In this document: positions 25,234 to 40,559 of the stretch, piece after piece
How positions within the stretch are numbered: position 1 is the stretch's first letter
How the letters are laid out: the number at the start of each line of letters is the position of its first letter
DNA from: Blastocystis sp. Blastoise
Taxonomy: Eukaryota; Sar; Bigyra; Opalinata; Blastocystidae
DNA length: 64,000 nucleotides
Direction of reading: 5' to 3'
Assembly (NCBI GenBank): GCA_039096225.1
Contig: JBBPEB010000011.1
Coordinates: 496,001 to 560,000 of the forward strand
Notes under the pieces: generated by a model
The model's database searches: none
What the model was told of the DNA's origin: nothing
What the model saw: the letters and a program-made list of their open reading frames with translations, nothing else
Translations under genes and position numbers: made by a program

Positions 25234-28200
25234 TGCCTATTGTATCTTCTATAAATAATAATAATAATATAATAGGTAATAAATTATTAGGCCATTCTTA
25301 TCCTTCATCAATACGTATATCTACTCCTTCTACTCATATAGGTACATCTACATATATACCTCCATCTTGATCAGCAACTTCACCTTCTTCTATTCCTCTT
25401 TCTCTCTCGAATTTACAATATAATAGTCAACACCATCTGATGAAACAAAATTCAAATAGTAGTTATCATGAAAATAATGATTGTGTTTCGTCACTTATTT
25501 TAGATAGTTCTATATCGAATTCGGCTACCCCTCCTCCTATATCATATAATATATTAATCAATAGTAATAAATTATATGTTGATACTACTACTAATAATAA
25601 TATACATTCTTTCTCTCATAATCTTTCTGGTTCGAATAGAAATTCTTTAGATCCTTTAGAATATGATTCAGAAATACCATTTCCAAAAGCTTCTATTACT
25701 CCTATGCCTTCATCTACATCTATTTCTCCTTATGAAGTGAATAATAGTAACGAAATAGTATTTGATGGTGATCGAAATGAAATATATACTACTACTACAC
25801 AAGGAAATTCATCTTCATTCTCTGAAGTCTGTCCCTTAAGTATGGATACTATATATAAAGAAGCAGATAATGATATAGAAATATCACCTTTATCGAAAAG
25901 TACTTCTCCTATTCCCTTAAAGAGAATCAATAGTATTAGTAATGGTGAATTATTTGAAAATGATAATAATACTAGTAATAATACTAATGATAAAAATACT
26001 ATTCCTCAGATTGTTAACAGTCCGTTATCCGCACATCTATCTTCAACGATAGCCAATCAAATCAATTCAACGTTACAATCTTCAGATCTTAATACTGTAT
26101 TGATTATACTTATGATATACATAATAATAGGAGTGCTAGTAATATATTATTAACTCCTACTAATAAAGATAGAATAGCTATTTCTCATCATAATAATATT
26201 ATTACTAAGGAAAGAATAATAATAATATTAATAATAATAATAATAATAAATTGAATGTATCCTGATCAGCATTACCTCCACTTCCCCCTCCTCGATCTGG
26301 CGGGAGAATGAGAGTTGCCAGTAGAGATTTTGGATTTAATTTTGAACCTAATAAAAATGGTATATATTGTTATGTTTATTATATTTATTATTATTATTAT
26401 TATATTTATTATTATTATATTTATTATTATATTATATTTATTATTATTATTATTAAATTATATTTATTATTATTATATTTATTATTATTATTATATCTAT
26501 TATTATTATTATATCTATTATTATTATATTTATTATAATTATAATTATTATTTATATTTATAAATATATAGTTTATGAAACCCTATATCACAAACATAAA
26601 TAATTATATTAGCATCTGAATGTAGTTATTGTGCAGAATTATATATATATAAATTGTATATGTATTTGTCAAGCTAAAAAATAAAGATTTAAATTGTATA
26701 TATATGTATATATTATTATTATTATTATATTATAGATAGGCTTTTAACTCCTTCTCATCCTTATTTATTACCTCGTATTCCTCTTATTCTTTCTTCTTAT
26801 TCATTCCTTAATATATATACATAAACATAAATATACATAACAAGCATTAGGAATAATTTATAAATATAAAGGAATATATAGCTCTATAGTCATGTACTTC
26901 CCTTATGTATGCTATATATATATAGATATTTATTATTATTATTATTATATTTATTATTATTATTTTATATAGAATCTATATATTATTATATATTACTATT
27001 ATTATTATATAGAATCAATGTATTCTATGGATGTGTGAATCCCTCTGTCAGCTACTTACTAAACAAGATCTTCTTATTAAATAATTTATAGAATATATAT
27101 ACTTATTATCCCCGTGGTTATGTACAGTTCTCCCCATATCTCCTCCTTCATTTTCCTATCTTATTGTGGGTGTTCTCTTTATGAATCATTAATCGCGGGG
27201 AATATTACTTCTACCGTATTTCTCAATTGTATATTTATATACACTATTAAACTTTTGATATAATATATTATACACAGTATTAACTATTTTATATTTATAA
27301 TTAATATATATATTGATATTAAAATGCTATACATATGATAAATATAACATTCTATACTTATAAAATACAAATACATCAATATATATATACTTACTACATA
27401 CCTCCTAGTATACCATTTTTATGTCTCTCCTTGATAACCATGATTATCGTAAGCATGGTTATTTATCCTGTATATGTATTATAGTTATTATAGTTATAAT
27501 TATTATTATACTTATTAATTGGCATTATAATATCTATCTTATTCTATCCCTTCATAGTGTCTCCCTTCCTTTCTATTCCTTAACTTTCACGTTATATCCC
27601 TAGTATCCTTCTTTCCTTTCTCCCTATATATCACTCTCTCATACTCCTTGAATAATTGGTATACCCACCGCCGCAACTAATCTACTTTTTATAAGGTATA
27701 TATATATATATATATATAATTATTAATATTTATTATTTGTATTATTTGGATTCTTTCTAACTACTTATTCTCCATAGTTCAAAACATACTTCCATATATA
27801 TATTCGTTATCAAAAAGATAAAATACAACAGAATAGTACATACAGACTCTTAGATGATTCAATTTTTATATTGAAGATAATTATTACTTCTATGATAGAA
27901 ATAAGCTTCAGACATATATATATTATATGTATTATAATGATGTTACTTATATATATATATATATATTATCTAATATCTATTTTATCTATTTTTTATTGTG
28001 TTATATTTATTTATTATATTTATTTTGCTTAGTATTATTTAAGAATAAGATTATTCTAAAAGAATTCTTAGAAAAACAGGAAAAATGAGTAACTATTAAT
28101 ATAGTTTTTATTAATTTTTTATAATTTTCTTTATAAAGCATAAAACAACTTAAGAATCTCTCAGACATTCTCAGTTCATTTATTCACTAATATTAATATA

Positions 28201-29419
28201 TGATTCGTTGATATAAAACATATTATAAAACAAAAGTTGTAAATTGCGAATTATATCTTCATAAATAACTATACTAAATATATTTTTTGATTCTCCATTG
28301 CACTCTTATTAAAAATAAAAGATTATTGTATAAATATAACTAACAAATATATTTAATTGTAATAATAGTTTATTAAAATAGTAATTTTCTTGTTTAATTA
28401 AGTCCGGAAATATGTTATAATTAAATAATTAAACTTAATAGACATATACAACACTTATATATTAATTTATATTCAAATAGACTATTTTTAGTAGAGAAAC
28501 AGAGAAAAAATTTAAAAATTTGTTCACCCCTGGAAATAAAAAAAATTATACAGACTTTTATTATAGGAAAAAAAAGATTTTATAAAAGGGCCACCCTATG
28601 TTTGTTTTATGTAAAAAAAATTTTGAATTTTGACATAAATCTTTTTATTTATTATCTATTAAAGCTTTTTATAAAGTTTTTAAAAATGTAATTTTTATTA
28701 TTTATATATCTTATATAATATAGGCTCTCTTTCTTCTCAAAATAACTACAAATATGGCTCCATTTGTCTGATTCTTTTCGAGCTAAACCATGGTGATAGA
28801 AACCCATCATGATCTTGATTTCTTGGTATTAAGCTAGTACGTGGTGTATCAAGTCCTCCTGATCTGATCCGTATTCTTTTAAAGTATATAGGTGGTTTCT
28901 GTCCTCTGGAAGCATTCCTATAAGGGTTACAAAGGTTTCTAAGGTATATTCTATATATATATATTAACTTTATAATTCATTTTTATAGTTTTTCCTTTTC
29001 CTGTGCTAGTCTTAACCAAAGGTTCTTCAAAAAAAGGTATATATTATCTAATAATATTATTTTAATATACTAATTTTATATTTCTTTTTAGTTTTAGTCT
29101 TAATCGGGTAATAGAAACTAGGAGAGGCTAGTAGAAACTATATATAATTAAAAGTCTTGCTTATTCTTATATCTATATATATATATATTATTATGTTTTT
29201 CTTGTTAGTTATTAAATTTTGTAATTATTAATAAATTGTTGTGTTTTTTTAAATTTTGTTGAAAATCACTGAAAATTCTTAAAAAAGAGGACAGTTTTTA
29301 CACAAAACTATTCCCGTGAATATATTCTCTAATCATATGTCTGAATTTATCTTAAAAAAATTCTACAACAATTGGCGTTGATCTGCAAATAATATTTACG
29401 GGAATGCCTCATAGTGTAT

Positions 29420-30321
29420 AAAAAAAATTATTTTTTTAAAAAATCAAAAATTTATTTTTAAGCTTATCCAGCTTTGTTGATTGCTTTTCTTTTATTTTCG
29501 AGCATCAACTATCTCAGGAAGTCTGTGAACCTTTAAACTAGTAAATATTTTATAATTATTTTATATACAAATACTTAATCAGTAATTATGTTATTGTTTA
29601 TTTATTTTTAGAACATATAGGTGTCACCAACAGTTTCAAGCCTTCTCTTTAGTCACGCAGGTCTCTTCAAAAGTATATAAATATAAAATATAATAATTTT
29701 GTCTAATTTCTATTTTATTTATTTAGGTTGTAATTGAATGAGATCATTCAATTTGGTTGAATGGTAGTAATGGATGGTTTCAAATCAAAAAAATTTCAAA
29801 ACAAATCAAAAAGGAGAGAATGGGAGACATTCATTTTTGTATATATTTATTATTATTTATTTTTTTATTTATTTTTACTTTATTCACTATCTATATTACT
29901 CTAGGGTTATTATTGAGTCTTGAAAGAGTTGCTTAATTGAAAATAAATTCTTTCTTTTTAATTTTTAGGTATATATAAATATTTTTATTATTAGTTTTGT
30001 ATTTTTATAATATTCTATTTTCTTATTTTAGATGTAAATTGAATTATAATATATTGGAGAATATTGTTTTATATATTTATTTTATTTTAGATTTATTTAT
30101 TCACATGTTTATATAGATTTGAATGTATAAAAATTTATATTATTTATTACTCTATATATTTATAAATTATTTATTATCATTATTATTATATATATATTTT
30201 TTATATATTCATTCTATTTATTATTTATATAGTATCATTTGATTAATTGAACAATTATATCAAAGTTCATTATAGAAAATTATTGTATATATATATATAT
30301 ATATATATTATTATATATTAT

Positions 30322-30352
<31 letters not shown>

Positions 30353-31697
30353 ATATATATATATATTATTATATATATATATTATTATATATATATATTA
30401 TTATATATATATATTATTAAGAATATTTCTCAATTTTTTCAATATATTTTTAAATTATTAAAATGATTTTGTATTATATATATAGGCATCTAATACTATT
30501 TGAATACTGAGAATTAATCAGCATAAAGATAGAACATAGGTTATTACTACTTGCTTTCATTATAATATGGTATATATATATTATATATTGTAGTATTTAT
30601 TATATATCTATGTCAATAGCAGAATAAAATATTTAGAATTAAAGAAAACAGTTATTATTATATTGATTATGACGAATCTTAAATGATTTATATATATAAT
30701 TATGTATATATATATTATTATATATATTATTATATATAATGTTTTCTATATACATATATTATTATTATATTGTTTATTATATATATATATATATAGTTTT
30801 TCAGTATAATAGAAACTAGACAATTGAATAAATTCTTATAGGGAAAAATATAGAAAAGTTTATTCCTTTTAATAAAAGGATTTGGAAAATTAGTATATTA
30901 ATAATTTTGTTTATATGGATTAATCTCGATTATATATTTATATATATATCTTTATTTATATGCATTTTAATGTTATTATTGTAAAAAAATAGTTATATAT
31001 ATATTATTATATTATTATATATAATTATATTATTATTATCTTTATTATTACTATTTTTATTTCATAGATATATATGAATATAGATATAGATAGACTTCTC
31101 TCGATTGTAATAAGAATGGGTTAGTGTCAAGAGAGTCTCACTATTTATTGCGAGTTCAGTTTATTTGGAATTATATCAAGTTAAACATATTATTATAAAA
31201 GTATATATTTAATTATAATATTTCCAAATAAATATATTATTATATGTATCTATTATATATAGTTTAGTATCATGAAAAGAAAGTGGTAGAGAAGTTACTA
31301 TGAACCCTCAAAAATGTCTTTTCTTTTGGTTAATCTGTTTTATATGGTTTAACATAGTATTATGTATATTATTAAATATATATTACTGTTATTACACTTT
31401 ATATATAACATTATATATTACTATATATTATAAATTCATTTTAGCTTTCTCTATCTATAGTTATATATGTATTAAATCAACAAGGAGATATTATATATAT
31501 GTTTTGAATATTGTGCTTCTTATGATGTGAATAAAATATAAAATAAGAATTCGAGATTATTCATATAAGTATATATATTAAAATTACTATGTATTTATTA
31601 ATTTATATTATAATATATATATAGTTAAATATATTTATGATTCTTCTTTAGTAGAGAATCACAGTTTACATAAAGTATATATTATGTATATACAATA

Positions 31698-31735
<38 letters not shown>

Positions 31736-33440
31736 TTTAGCTACTATTCTATATGTATTTGTCTATATTTATTTTTATATAAACATATATAGTGTAAGAA
31801 TACATTATTCTTTCTTGAGTACTCAATGAAATTTATGTTATTTGTTTCTGGTACTACTATCTCTCCTATAGTATATAATGTTATTATTATTATATCATTT
31901 TTTATATTTATATGTATATATTATTATACATAAAACTATATATATATATACATATATGTTATTATATACGTTTAACAAACAATTTAGAATACTATATCTA
32001 TTATATCTATTTATAAATAGATCATTTTTCCCGTGATTCTTCTTATACTTTTACCTTTAGAATTAATATACTTAAGTAGAAAATAAATGCCTTAAAATGA
32101 GATTAATTACTCTTAATTATTGAATTCTTCAACTAATTAATATATACATATATAATAAAAATAATAGATAGAAATGAAGACTAATGAAATGAGAGAGTTT
32201 TATTTATATCGAGGAATGTGTTGAATGTTTCAGTATATATATATTCATTTATTTATATTTATTTATATCTATTTAAATATATTTATACTTATTTATATCT
32301 ATATATATCTATTTATATTTATTTATATCTATTTATATCTATTTATATTTATTTATATCTATTTATATTTATTTATATCTATTTAAATATATTTATATAG
32401 ATTAAATAGATATATAATTATTGTAATTCTTTTCTCTACTACTATTACTCTTTCTCTTAATCAGTATTCTGTTTTAAAAAGATAATATATACAATGGAGA
32501 ATGAACAATATATACGTATATGTACATATAGGTTATATACATGGATTATATATATATATAGGTTATATAATAAATGTTTTATATATATATAAATCTATCC
32601 TAAATTAAAATAATCAACTAGTATTTATTAACTCATTCTTATTATAAGTAATTATATTATATTGTTGTTTTTATATTTACTTTTTATTATATATATATAT
32701 TTTATTATTATAATATTAATAAATTATTTTATTTATTCTCTTTGTATAATATATAATAGTTATTAATCTTTTAGTTTTTAATATGATTTTAAGTGAAAAC
32801 AATTGAAAATAAAGCTTATATATATATTTATAATATTTTTAGAAAATATTTTTATTTATTGAAAATAACCTTAAAACCATTTAATTAAGCTTTTTAAAAG
32901 CTAATTTTACACTTATTCATCTCTACAAGTGTATTGCTATTAAAAGAAAACATAAATATAATAAAATATTTTATCTCAGTATTTGTTAATCAGTTTGATA
33001 AAAGTTCGTTATTTGTATATATTTTGACTCAAAACGACTCACTGACAATCAATCAACACTACAACGTCAATAAAGCTCATAAGTAAAACAAATATGAAAG
33101 TAATTGCCTTCAAGAATGGAAGTTTTTTACATCAGTAACCTTAAAACCATTGTCAGAGTACAATTTATATATTTATAAACAACCATATTACATAAGCATC
33201 AATATATACATTTTTCTTAACTTCAAAGTGAAGTTTTACTAAAAATATTACAAAGTCGAAATAACCCCTGGATTTTAGTACTTTTCTTATATATAAAAAA
33301 ATTTCATACAAATTCATATTCAGGGGCATGCTTATTCTTTTTTCAAGAAAACACTTACAAAAATCTTTATATTTATTAATATTTATAAAGTTGGTTGTTT
33401 TCTTTAAAATGGTATTTTTTTTCATTCCCTATATATCTAT
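29420..33440. other. Gene-poor AT microsatellite interior of B
   Basis: This stretch is dominated by TATATA, TTATTA and ATTTATATCT tandem runs (30280-30420 and 32240-32400 are the most regular), with a few short exon-like scraps bounded by GTATAT and TATAG. ORFs here are repeat translations, so I call no gene. CCCCTGGAT occurs at 33265. Confidence 0.6.
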
Positions 33441-34009
33441 TATTCTATAGCTTGTATATATAACTCAAATTATTCAAAAATAAGCACAGATTCTCTTCGT
33501 GATTCTAAATATAGCTTCTTCTATAACGATCAGCTGACCAGAAATAACTTGATTTCAAAGGTAGCCTCTCTTGTTGTTCTGCTTCAAGGAAATGCGATTC
33601 TCCATGAGCTCTTAAACTGTATGTATTTATTTATCCTTTTATTTATTACATTTCTATAATTATATTTTTATAGGTTCCTTATATGAGTAGAAAACAAAGT
33701 CCCTCGGTCAAAATTAAATAATAGTTTTTTATATTTTGCTTTATTTAATTGTTTATTCTTTAATTTTTTTGTATTTTGTTATTTTTATTGTTTTTTATGC
33801 TTAAACAACTAAAATATGTATTAAAAGAAGACAAAGAAATAATGTGTTTAAAACAGTCTAAAATAACCCTAATGAAAGTCTAAAATGTAAAATAGATGTT
33901 GTTATGGACATTTTTATCTTATATATATCAACAGTAAATACAACCACTGTCATTATGGAATACCAAAAATAAACATTAAAAATAAGTCGTAGTCATAAAA
34001 AGATACATG

Positions 34010-34157
34010 GCCCGTCACTATAGGAATACAAAACCCACCATAAGTTTATACCAGGAAAAGTCCTGTATATACCAGAAAATCACTTTTTTTATACCAAAAA
34101 ACAGCTAGGGTGCATACCAGAATTTTCACGATTTTAAAAAGCTGCCCACCAGTGTTA
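34010..34157 (-). repeat. Right TIR, subterminal TATACCA repeats and TSD of B
   Basis: TTATACCAGG, TATACCAGAA, TTATACCAAA and CATACCAGAA occur at about 34048-34125, just inside the TIR at 34136-34154. TSD TTA is at 34155-34157. The motifs have the same orientation on the plus strand as at the left end, so they are direct, not mirrored. Confidence 0.6.
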
Positions 34158-34475
34158 TTAAACCATCAATTTATATATAAAGTTTCCATAAAATATTCTT
34201 TCACAAAATATATCTAATTAAAATAATATAGAATACATGTTTAATATCATTATGAACATTATTAATATAAAAAAAACAATATGTCAAATAAATCAATATC
34301 TTTTTATAAAACTAGTTATTATTGCTATACAAACAACTCAAAAATTTTCTATTAATAAAATATTTTTCTGACAATTTTATTTTATATATGTTAAGTCCAG
34401 TTAAATAGAATTAAGAGTAGTAGTTCGTTATTGATATGATAAGAGTACAAAAAAAGACAAGTTTATGATTAATAA
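34158..34475. other. Host spacer between B and A2
   Basis: About 320 bp of plain AT-rich DNA with no ORF, repeat or transposon terminus. It lies between the TTA duplication of B and the ATG duplication of A2, so it is pre-insertion host DNA. Confidence 0.5.
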
Positions 34476-34841
34476 ATGCACTATCAGCGATATTTTAATT
34501 ATTAAATGTATCTGATTGGTTGATTTTGGTTCAAAACTTGTTCCACCAATGGAATGAGATTTACTTCAGCGACTTAGGCAAAAATCGTGAATTTTGACAA
34601 AATTTTGACACTTTTTTTCAGTTTAGTTTTTCTTAGGTATAAAAAACCATATTAGACATATTTTATTAAAAAATTGACATTATTTTCTCGTCTTAGAATG
34701 TCACATAATATCAAAAACGTTTTTAGTTTGTTTTAAGTCGAAATTTGGTTAATTCATCGGGTCCATATTATAAAGTTTTTTATAGTTGTGTTTGGAGTAA
34801 AAGATTTTTAAGAGTCATATATACGAATAAAAATTAATAAA

Positions 34842-35027
34842 ATGGCCGCTATGGCTCAAAACCAAATTTCAGCCAAAAATTCAAATTTTGTTATTTTTTT
34901 TTCAGTGAAAAAAAATAACCGAGCCTATTTGTTTGATGGACAGTCAGACCAGAGTCTTAAATTTTTGAAATACTTACGGGAATGTTTTTCCCATTCAAAA
35001 CTTGGTCTATTTCTATTTTTGAATTAA
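34842..35027 (+). CDS. Conserved short ORF in the inner end of A2
   Basis: Same 61-residue ORF as in A1 (16135-16320). Compared with element D at about 23290-23420, the NRAYLF.GQSDQS..FLKYLRE stretch differs mainly at third codon positions, which hints at protein-level constraint at some time. Confidence 0.35.
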   Translation: MAAMAQNQISAKNSNFVIFFSVKKNNRAYLFDGQSDQSLKFLKYLRECFSHSKLGLFLFLN

Positions 35028-35583
35028 AACATGTCTAAATATAATTGAAAATTGTTTTAAGACTCATTTCATATCAGATATGAGTATATGAGCCACAAGA
35101 CACCCTTAATGATGCGTCAATAGAATATTTTGCATCAGATTCAAATATTTGTTTGTGTGTTGATTTCACAATTGTATCATAGCATAATCACCCTAAATTA
35201 TATGCTATAAACATTATAGTTGCCCAAATTATTTCATATCGATTTTGAGTAAATCAATATAATTTGTTAGTTTTTATTTAAAAGTAAGAAGACACAACTA
35301 ATTTTTATTCTATATGACGAACAGCTTGTAACATTTGAATTAGGTCAATGAATGATTAAAAAACGAAGAAAAATTTTTTTGTAAAAAACAGCGAGTTTTC
35401 TTCGTTTTTTTTAAACGAAGAATTTTTATTATAATTATTGTTAACAAAATGTCATAATTTATTTTAAATTGATAAATGTGTTTGATTATTATAGATATAA
35501 TTGCTACACGTATTACTTTATAATCTTATAGATTTTTTTATATGTTGTTGTTAATCTGTTGTCTTTTTAGTTTTTCCTTTCGA

Positions 35584-36239
35584 TGTTTACAGTTGTTAAT
35601 GAAGTTATGCCTTTCAATAATGGTTTTGGATATTTATTAGAGTATTTAAGAAGTTATGCTGCCACAATTCTTTTGTGAATTAACTACATCGGTTAAGTTT
35701 TATGATTGTTACTATTGTCTACGGCTTGTCTAATCATATTAAACAAGAACAGAATATGTTTTTGTGCAAAAATTAAATTCATGTTTTGTTCTGATTTAGA
35801 ATTACATACTTTTCTGTATTTATTCATTTATTTAACTTTACTAAAAATCATTGTATAGTAATTATTATATATATATATTATATAATAGATGTCTATCATT
35901 ATTATACTTATTATTATACTTATTATTATTGTCATCATTATCTTCTTTATCTAGTTATTACTCCTGCTATCCTCCTACTACAGTCACTTGTTTACATTGT
36001 TTATTAATGATGACTTCTATGAGACGTTATCTCTTTGTTAAACCTGAATCTCGTTTAGAATTCTTAAAATTATTAATTGAAGAGGTTTTTGAACAATTAA
36101 CTCGTAGTCATGCATTTGATGATAAAGATACTTATCATATGTTCTGTCAATTATTATGAAAACTTAAAGTATATAGATATATTTATTATTATTATTATTA
36201 ATGTATTATATGAATTCTATATACGAATATATTATACTA

Positions 36240-36288
<49 letters not shown>

Positions 36289-37634
36289 CTATTTCTTTAG
36301 GCTAATTTCCAGTTATCAGAACTTTTCAGAACTCCACGATATAGTGAATTTATTCGTCTTTTAACAAATTTTACTATTGATTCCTTTAAGAATTGGCAAT
36401 GGTGTAGTAATTCTTTTAGTTATTTACTTACTTTATGGAGTTGACTGATTTGTGCTGAACGTTATGTTCAGATCGGTTCAGATATTGATAATACAAGTTG
36501 TTTTAATGAATCTGTTCATCAATTAATACAAGCATATATTAATGGTAAAATGGAAAGTGTAGATGATTATGTTGATGATGATATGAATAACCCTCTTAGT
36601 GATACAGAAAGCTTAGCCATAGAAATGCAACAATTACCTCAAATAGTCAGATATTTTTTTAAGTGAATACTACATATATATGTAACTGCTTTGATCCTCT
36701 TAATGAAGAATATAATGTATATAGTATTATTATAATAATCTCTTTTTTTGTTTATATTTGCATTTAAATATACGTTTATATTTATATTCATTATTATATT
36801 TATTACTTCTATTCTCGTGTATTTCTAGACCCTTCTTTATCAATTTTCTAAAGTATGAGTAAATACTACAGATTATCAAGAATTGGCGAATAAAACAATT
36901 ATTGAGCAATATATATATTCTTAAACAATTATTTATAGGCTGTCTTTCGTGGTTTTGTAATACTGTTGTTACTGTTTTTATTAATCAAGTATTCAGCAAA
37001 CACAGGTTCAAAATAACTATCATTAATAGGTACAGAAGTTATTCAACTTAAACATAATGCTAGTTATTGACTTAACGTAAATATATATAAACTATATTAT
37101 AATATGTTATTATATATTATTATATATATTATTATATATTATTACATTTGTTTTTGCTTTCGTTTTTACAGTATATATATATATGTATAAATATATATAT
37201 ATAGAATTGATTTAGTAGGATTAATTCCAACATGGAATTATCATTAAATTTTCTTTGAACAATTCAGAAATATAGATATATATATGAGAATAAGAAGCGT
37301 CTTCCTGATGATACCTTTCTTGATATGAATTCCTCTCGAAAAGAGCAATTATATATATTTATTGGCTATGTATTAATAGATAGAAATTAAATATATATAT
37401 AAATAATTTATCAATATTGCATTGATGATTTATCTTATTTTTTGTCTAGATGTAAGAAGAGTAATATATTAAATCACTTAATCGATGTAATTTTGAATAA
37501 CCTTCGTTATTGGGAAGATAATACAGTGATTATTAAAAATTGCTTAGATATATTCCTTAATCTCTGTAATGATCATGCCTGCTCTCAATTACTATTAGAT
37601 ATATCAACTACTCAATATCCACTTGAAACATATA

Positions 37635-37640
<6 letters not shown>
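35584..37640 (+). pseudogene. Captured exportin-7 fragment in A2
   Basis: Plus-strand copy of the fragment in A1. The blocks run MRRYLFVKPESR (about 36020), TYHMFCQLL (about 36130), SFSYLLTLWS (about 36415-36443), TGA at about 36444, INGKMESVDD (about 36540), NKKRLPDDTFLDMNSS (about 37290) and LNNLRYWEDN (about 37490). Order and spacing follow the middle of exportin-7, a nuclear export receptor built of HEAT repeats. The region between 36660 and 37280 is frame-broken. Both copies share the stop, so it predates their separation. Confidence 0.7.
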
Positions 37641-37670
<30 letters not shown>

Positions 37671-37943
37671 TTATTATTACAAGCGTTACACAGAAATATT
37701 TATTTACATTCTATAGATTCTGCTTTTCATAATTTTATTTCTCACTTCTAGATTTTATGATATTATAATAAGAATAAAAAGAATCATGTAAAGAAAATAA
37801 TAAGAATATAAGTATGAGTGCCTTATAGGTACTAATTATAATAATAATATATTATCTTATAATAATGATAAGAATTATATTAATGTTATAACTAAGAAGA
37901 ATAATATGAATGATGAAATTAACTTTTTTGGCGATAATAATAG

Positions 37944-40559
37944 TATTATTACTTCCTTATAATACTATTACTTATACTATTATTATTACTACTACTTCCT
38001 TATAATATTATTACTTACCTATAAAATTATTACTACTACTTCCTTATAATATTATTACTTCCTTATAATATTATTACTTACCTATAATATTATTACTTAC
38101 CTATAATATTATTACTATTTACCTATAATATTATTACTTACCTATAATATTATTACTATTTACCTATAATAATATTACTTACCTATAATATTATTACTTA
38201 CCTGTAATATTATTACTTACCTGTAATATTATTACTTACCTATAATAATATTAATACTACTTCCTTATAATATTATTACTTTCCTATAATACTATTATTA
38301 CTTACCTATAATAATATTACTTACCTATAATATTATTACAACTTCTTTATAATAATATTGTAATTGCTTCCTTATTACTACTACTTCCTTATAATATTAT
38401 TACTTTCCTATAATAATATTACTACTTACTTATAATAATATTATTACTACTTACTTATGATAATACTAATTCCTTATAATATTATTACTTCCTTATATTA
38501 TTACTACTTACTTATGATAATATTAATTCCTCATAATATTATTACTTCCTCATATTATTATTACTTCTTTATAATATTATTACTTCCTTATAATGTTACT
38601 ACTTACTTATAATATTATTACTTTCCTATAATAATATTACTTACTTATAATAATATAACTTATAATGTTAGTACTTATAGTATTATTACTTCCTTATAAT
38701 ATTATTACTTACTTATAATACTATTACTTCCTTATAATATTATTACTTACTTATAATATTATTACTTACTTATAATAATATAACTTATAATGTTAGTACT
38801 TATAATACTATTACTTCCTCATAATACTATTACTTCCTCATAATATTATTACTTACTTATAATAATATAACTTATAATGTTAGTACTTATAATACTATTA
38901 CTTCCTTATAATACTATTACTTCCTCATAATACTATTACTTCTTTATAATATTATTACTACTTACTTATAATATTATTACTTACTTATAATATTATTACT
39001 TCCTTATAATATTATTACTTCTTTATAATATTATAACTTATAATGTTAGTACTTATAATATTATTACTACTTACTTATAATATTATTACTTCCTTATAAT
39101 ATTATTACTTCCTTATAATACTATTACTTCCTTATAATACTATTACTTCTTTATAATACTATTACTTCCTCATAATATTATTATTTCCTTATAATATTAT
39201 TACTTCTTTATAATATTATTACTACTTACTTATAATATTATTACTTCATTATAATATTATTACTTCCTCATAATACTATTACTTCCTTATAATACTATTA
39301 CTTCCTCATAATACTATTACTTCCTCATAATACTATTACTTTCTTATAATACTATTACTTTCTTATAATACTATTACTTCCTCATAATACTATTACTTCC
39401 TCATAATACTATTACTTCCTTATAATATTATAACTTATAATGTCAGTACTTATAATATTATTACTACTTACTTATAATATTATTACTTCCTCATAATACT
39501 ATTATTTCCTTATAATACTATTACTTCCTTATAATATTATTACTTCTTTATAATATTAATACTTCTTTATAATGTTACTACTTCTTTATAATGTTACTAC
39601 TTCTTTATAATGTTACTACTTCTTTATAATGTTACTACTTACTTATAATATTATTACTTACCTATAATAATATAACTTATAATGTTAGTACTTATGATAA
39701 TATTATTACTTCCTCATAATATTATTACTTCCTTATAATACTATTACTTCCTTATAATACTATTACTTCTTTATAATAAGATTACTTCTTTATAATAATA
39801 TTACTTCTTTATGATATTATTACTTCATTATAATACTATTACTTCCTTATAATACTATGACTTCTTTACAATACTATTACTTCCTCATAATATTATTACT
39901 TCCTTATAATAATATTATTACTACTTACTTATATTATTATTACTTCCTTATAATACTATTACTTCCTTATAATATTATTACATCTATATAATACTATTAC
40001 TTCATTATAATATTATTACTTACTTATAATAATATTATTACTACTTACTTATAATAATATTAATTCCTTATAATATTATTACTTCCTTATAATATTATTA
40101 CTTCATTATAATATGACTTCCTTATAATACTATGACTTCATTATAATAATATAACTTATAATGTTACCATTTACTTATAATAATATTATTACTACTTACT
40201 TATAATATTACTTCATTACAATATTATTACTTCATTTTAATAATATAACTTATAATGTTACTACTTACTTATAATAATAATATTACTACTTCATTATAAT
40301 ATTACTTACTTATAATTTAACTACTTACTTATAATATTATTACTTCCTTATAATGTAACTACTTCCTTATAATAATATTACTTCTGTACAATACTATTAC
40401 TTCTTTACAATACTTTTATTTCTTTATGATACTATTACTTCTTTATAATACTATTACTTCTTTATAATACTATTACTTCTTTATAATACTATTACTTCTT
40501 TATGATACTATTACTTCTTTATGATAATATTACTTCTTTATGATACTATTATTACTACA
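37944..40559. repeat. 19-bp minisatellite inside A2
   Basis: Complement of the A1 array, here read as ACTATTACTTCTTTATAAT-type units. It matches the A1 array in length, which is unusual for an unstable repeat and supports very recent copying. Confidence 0.88.
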
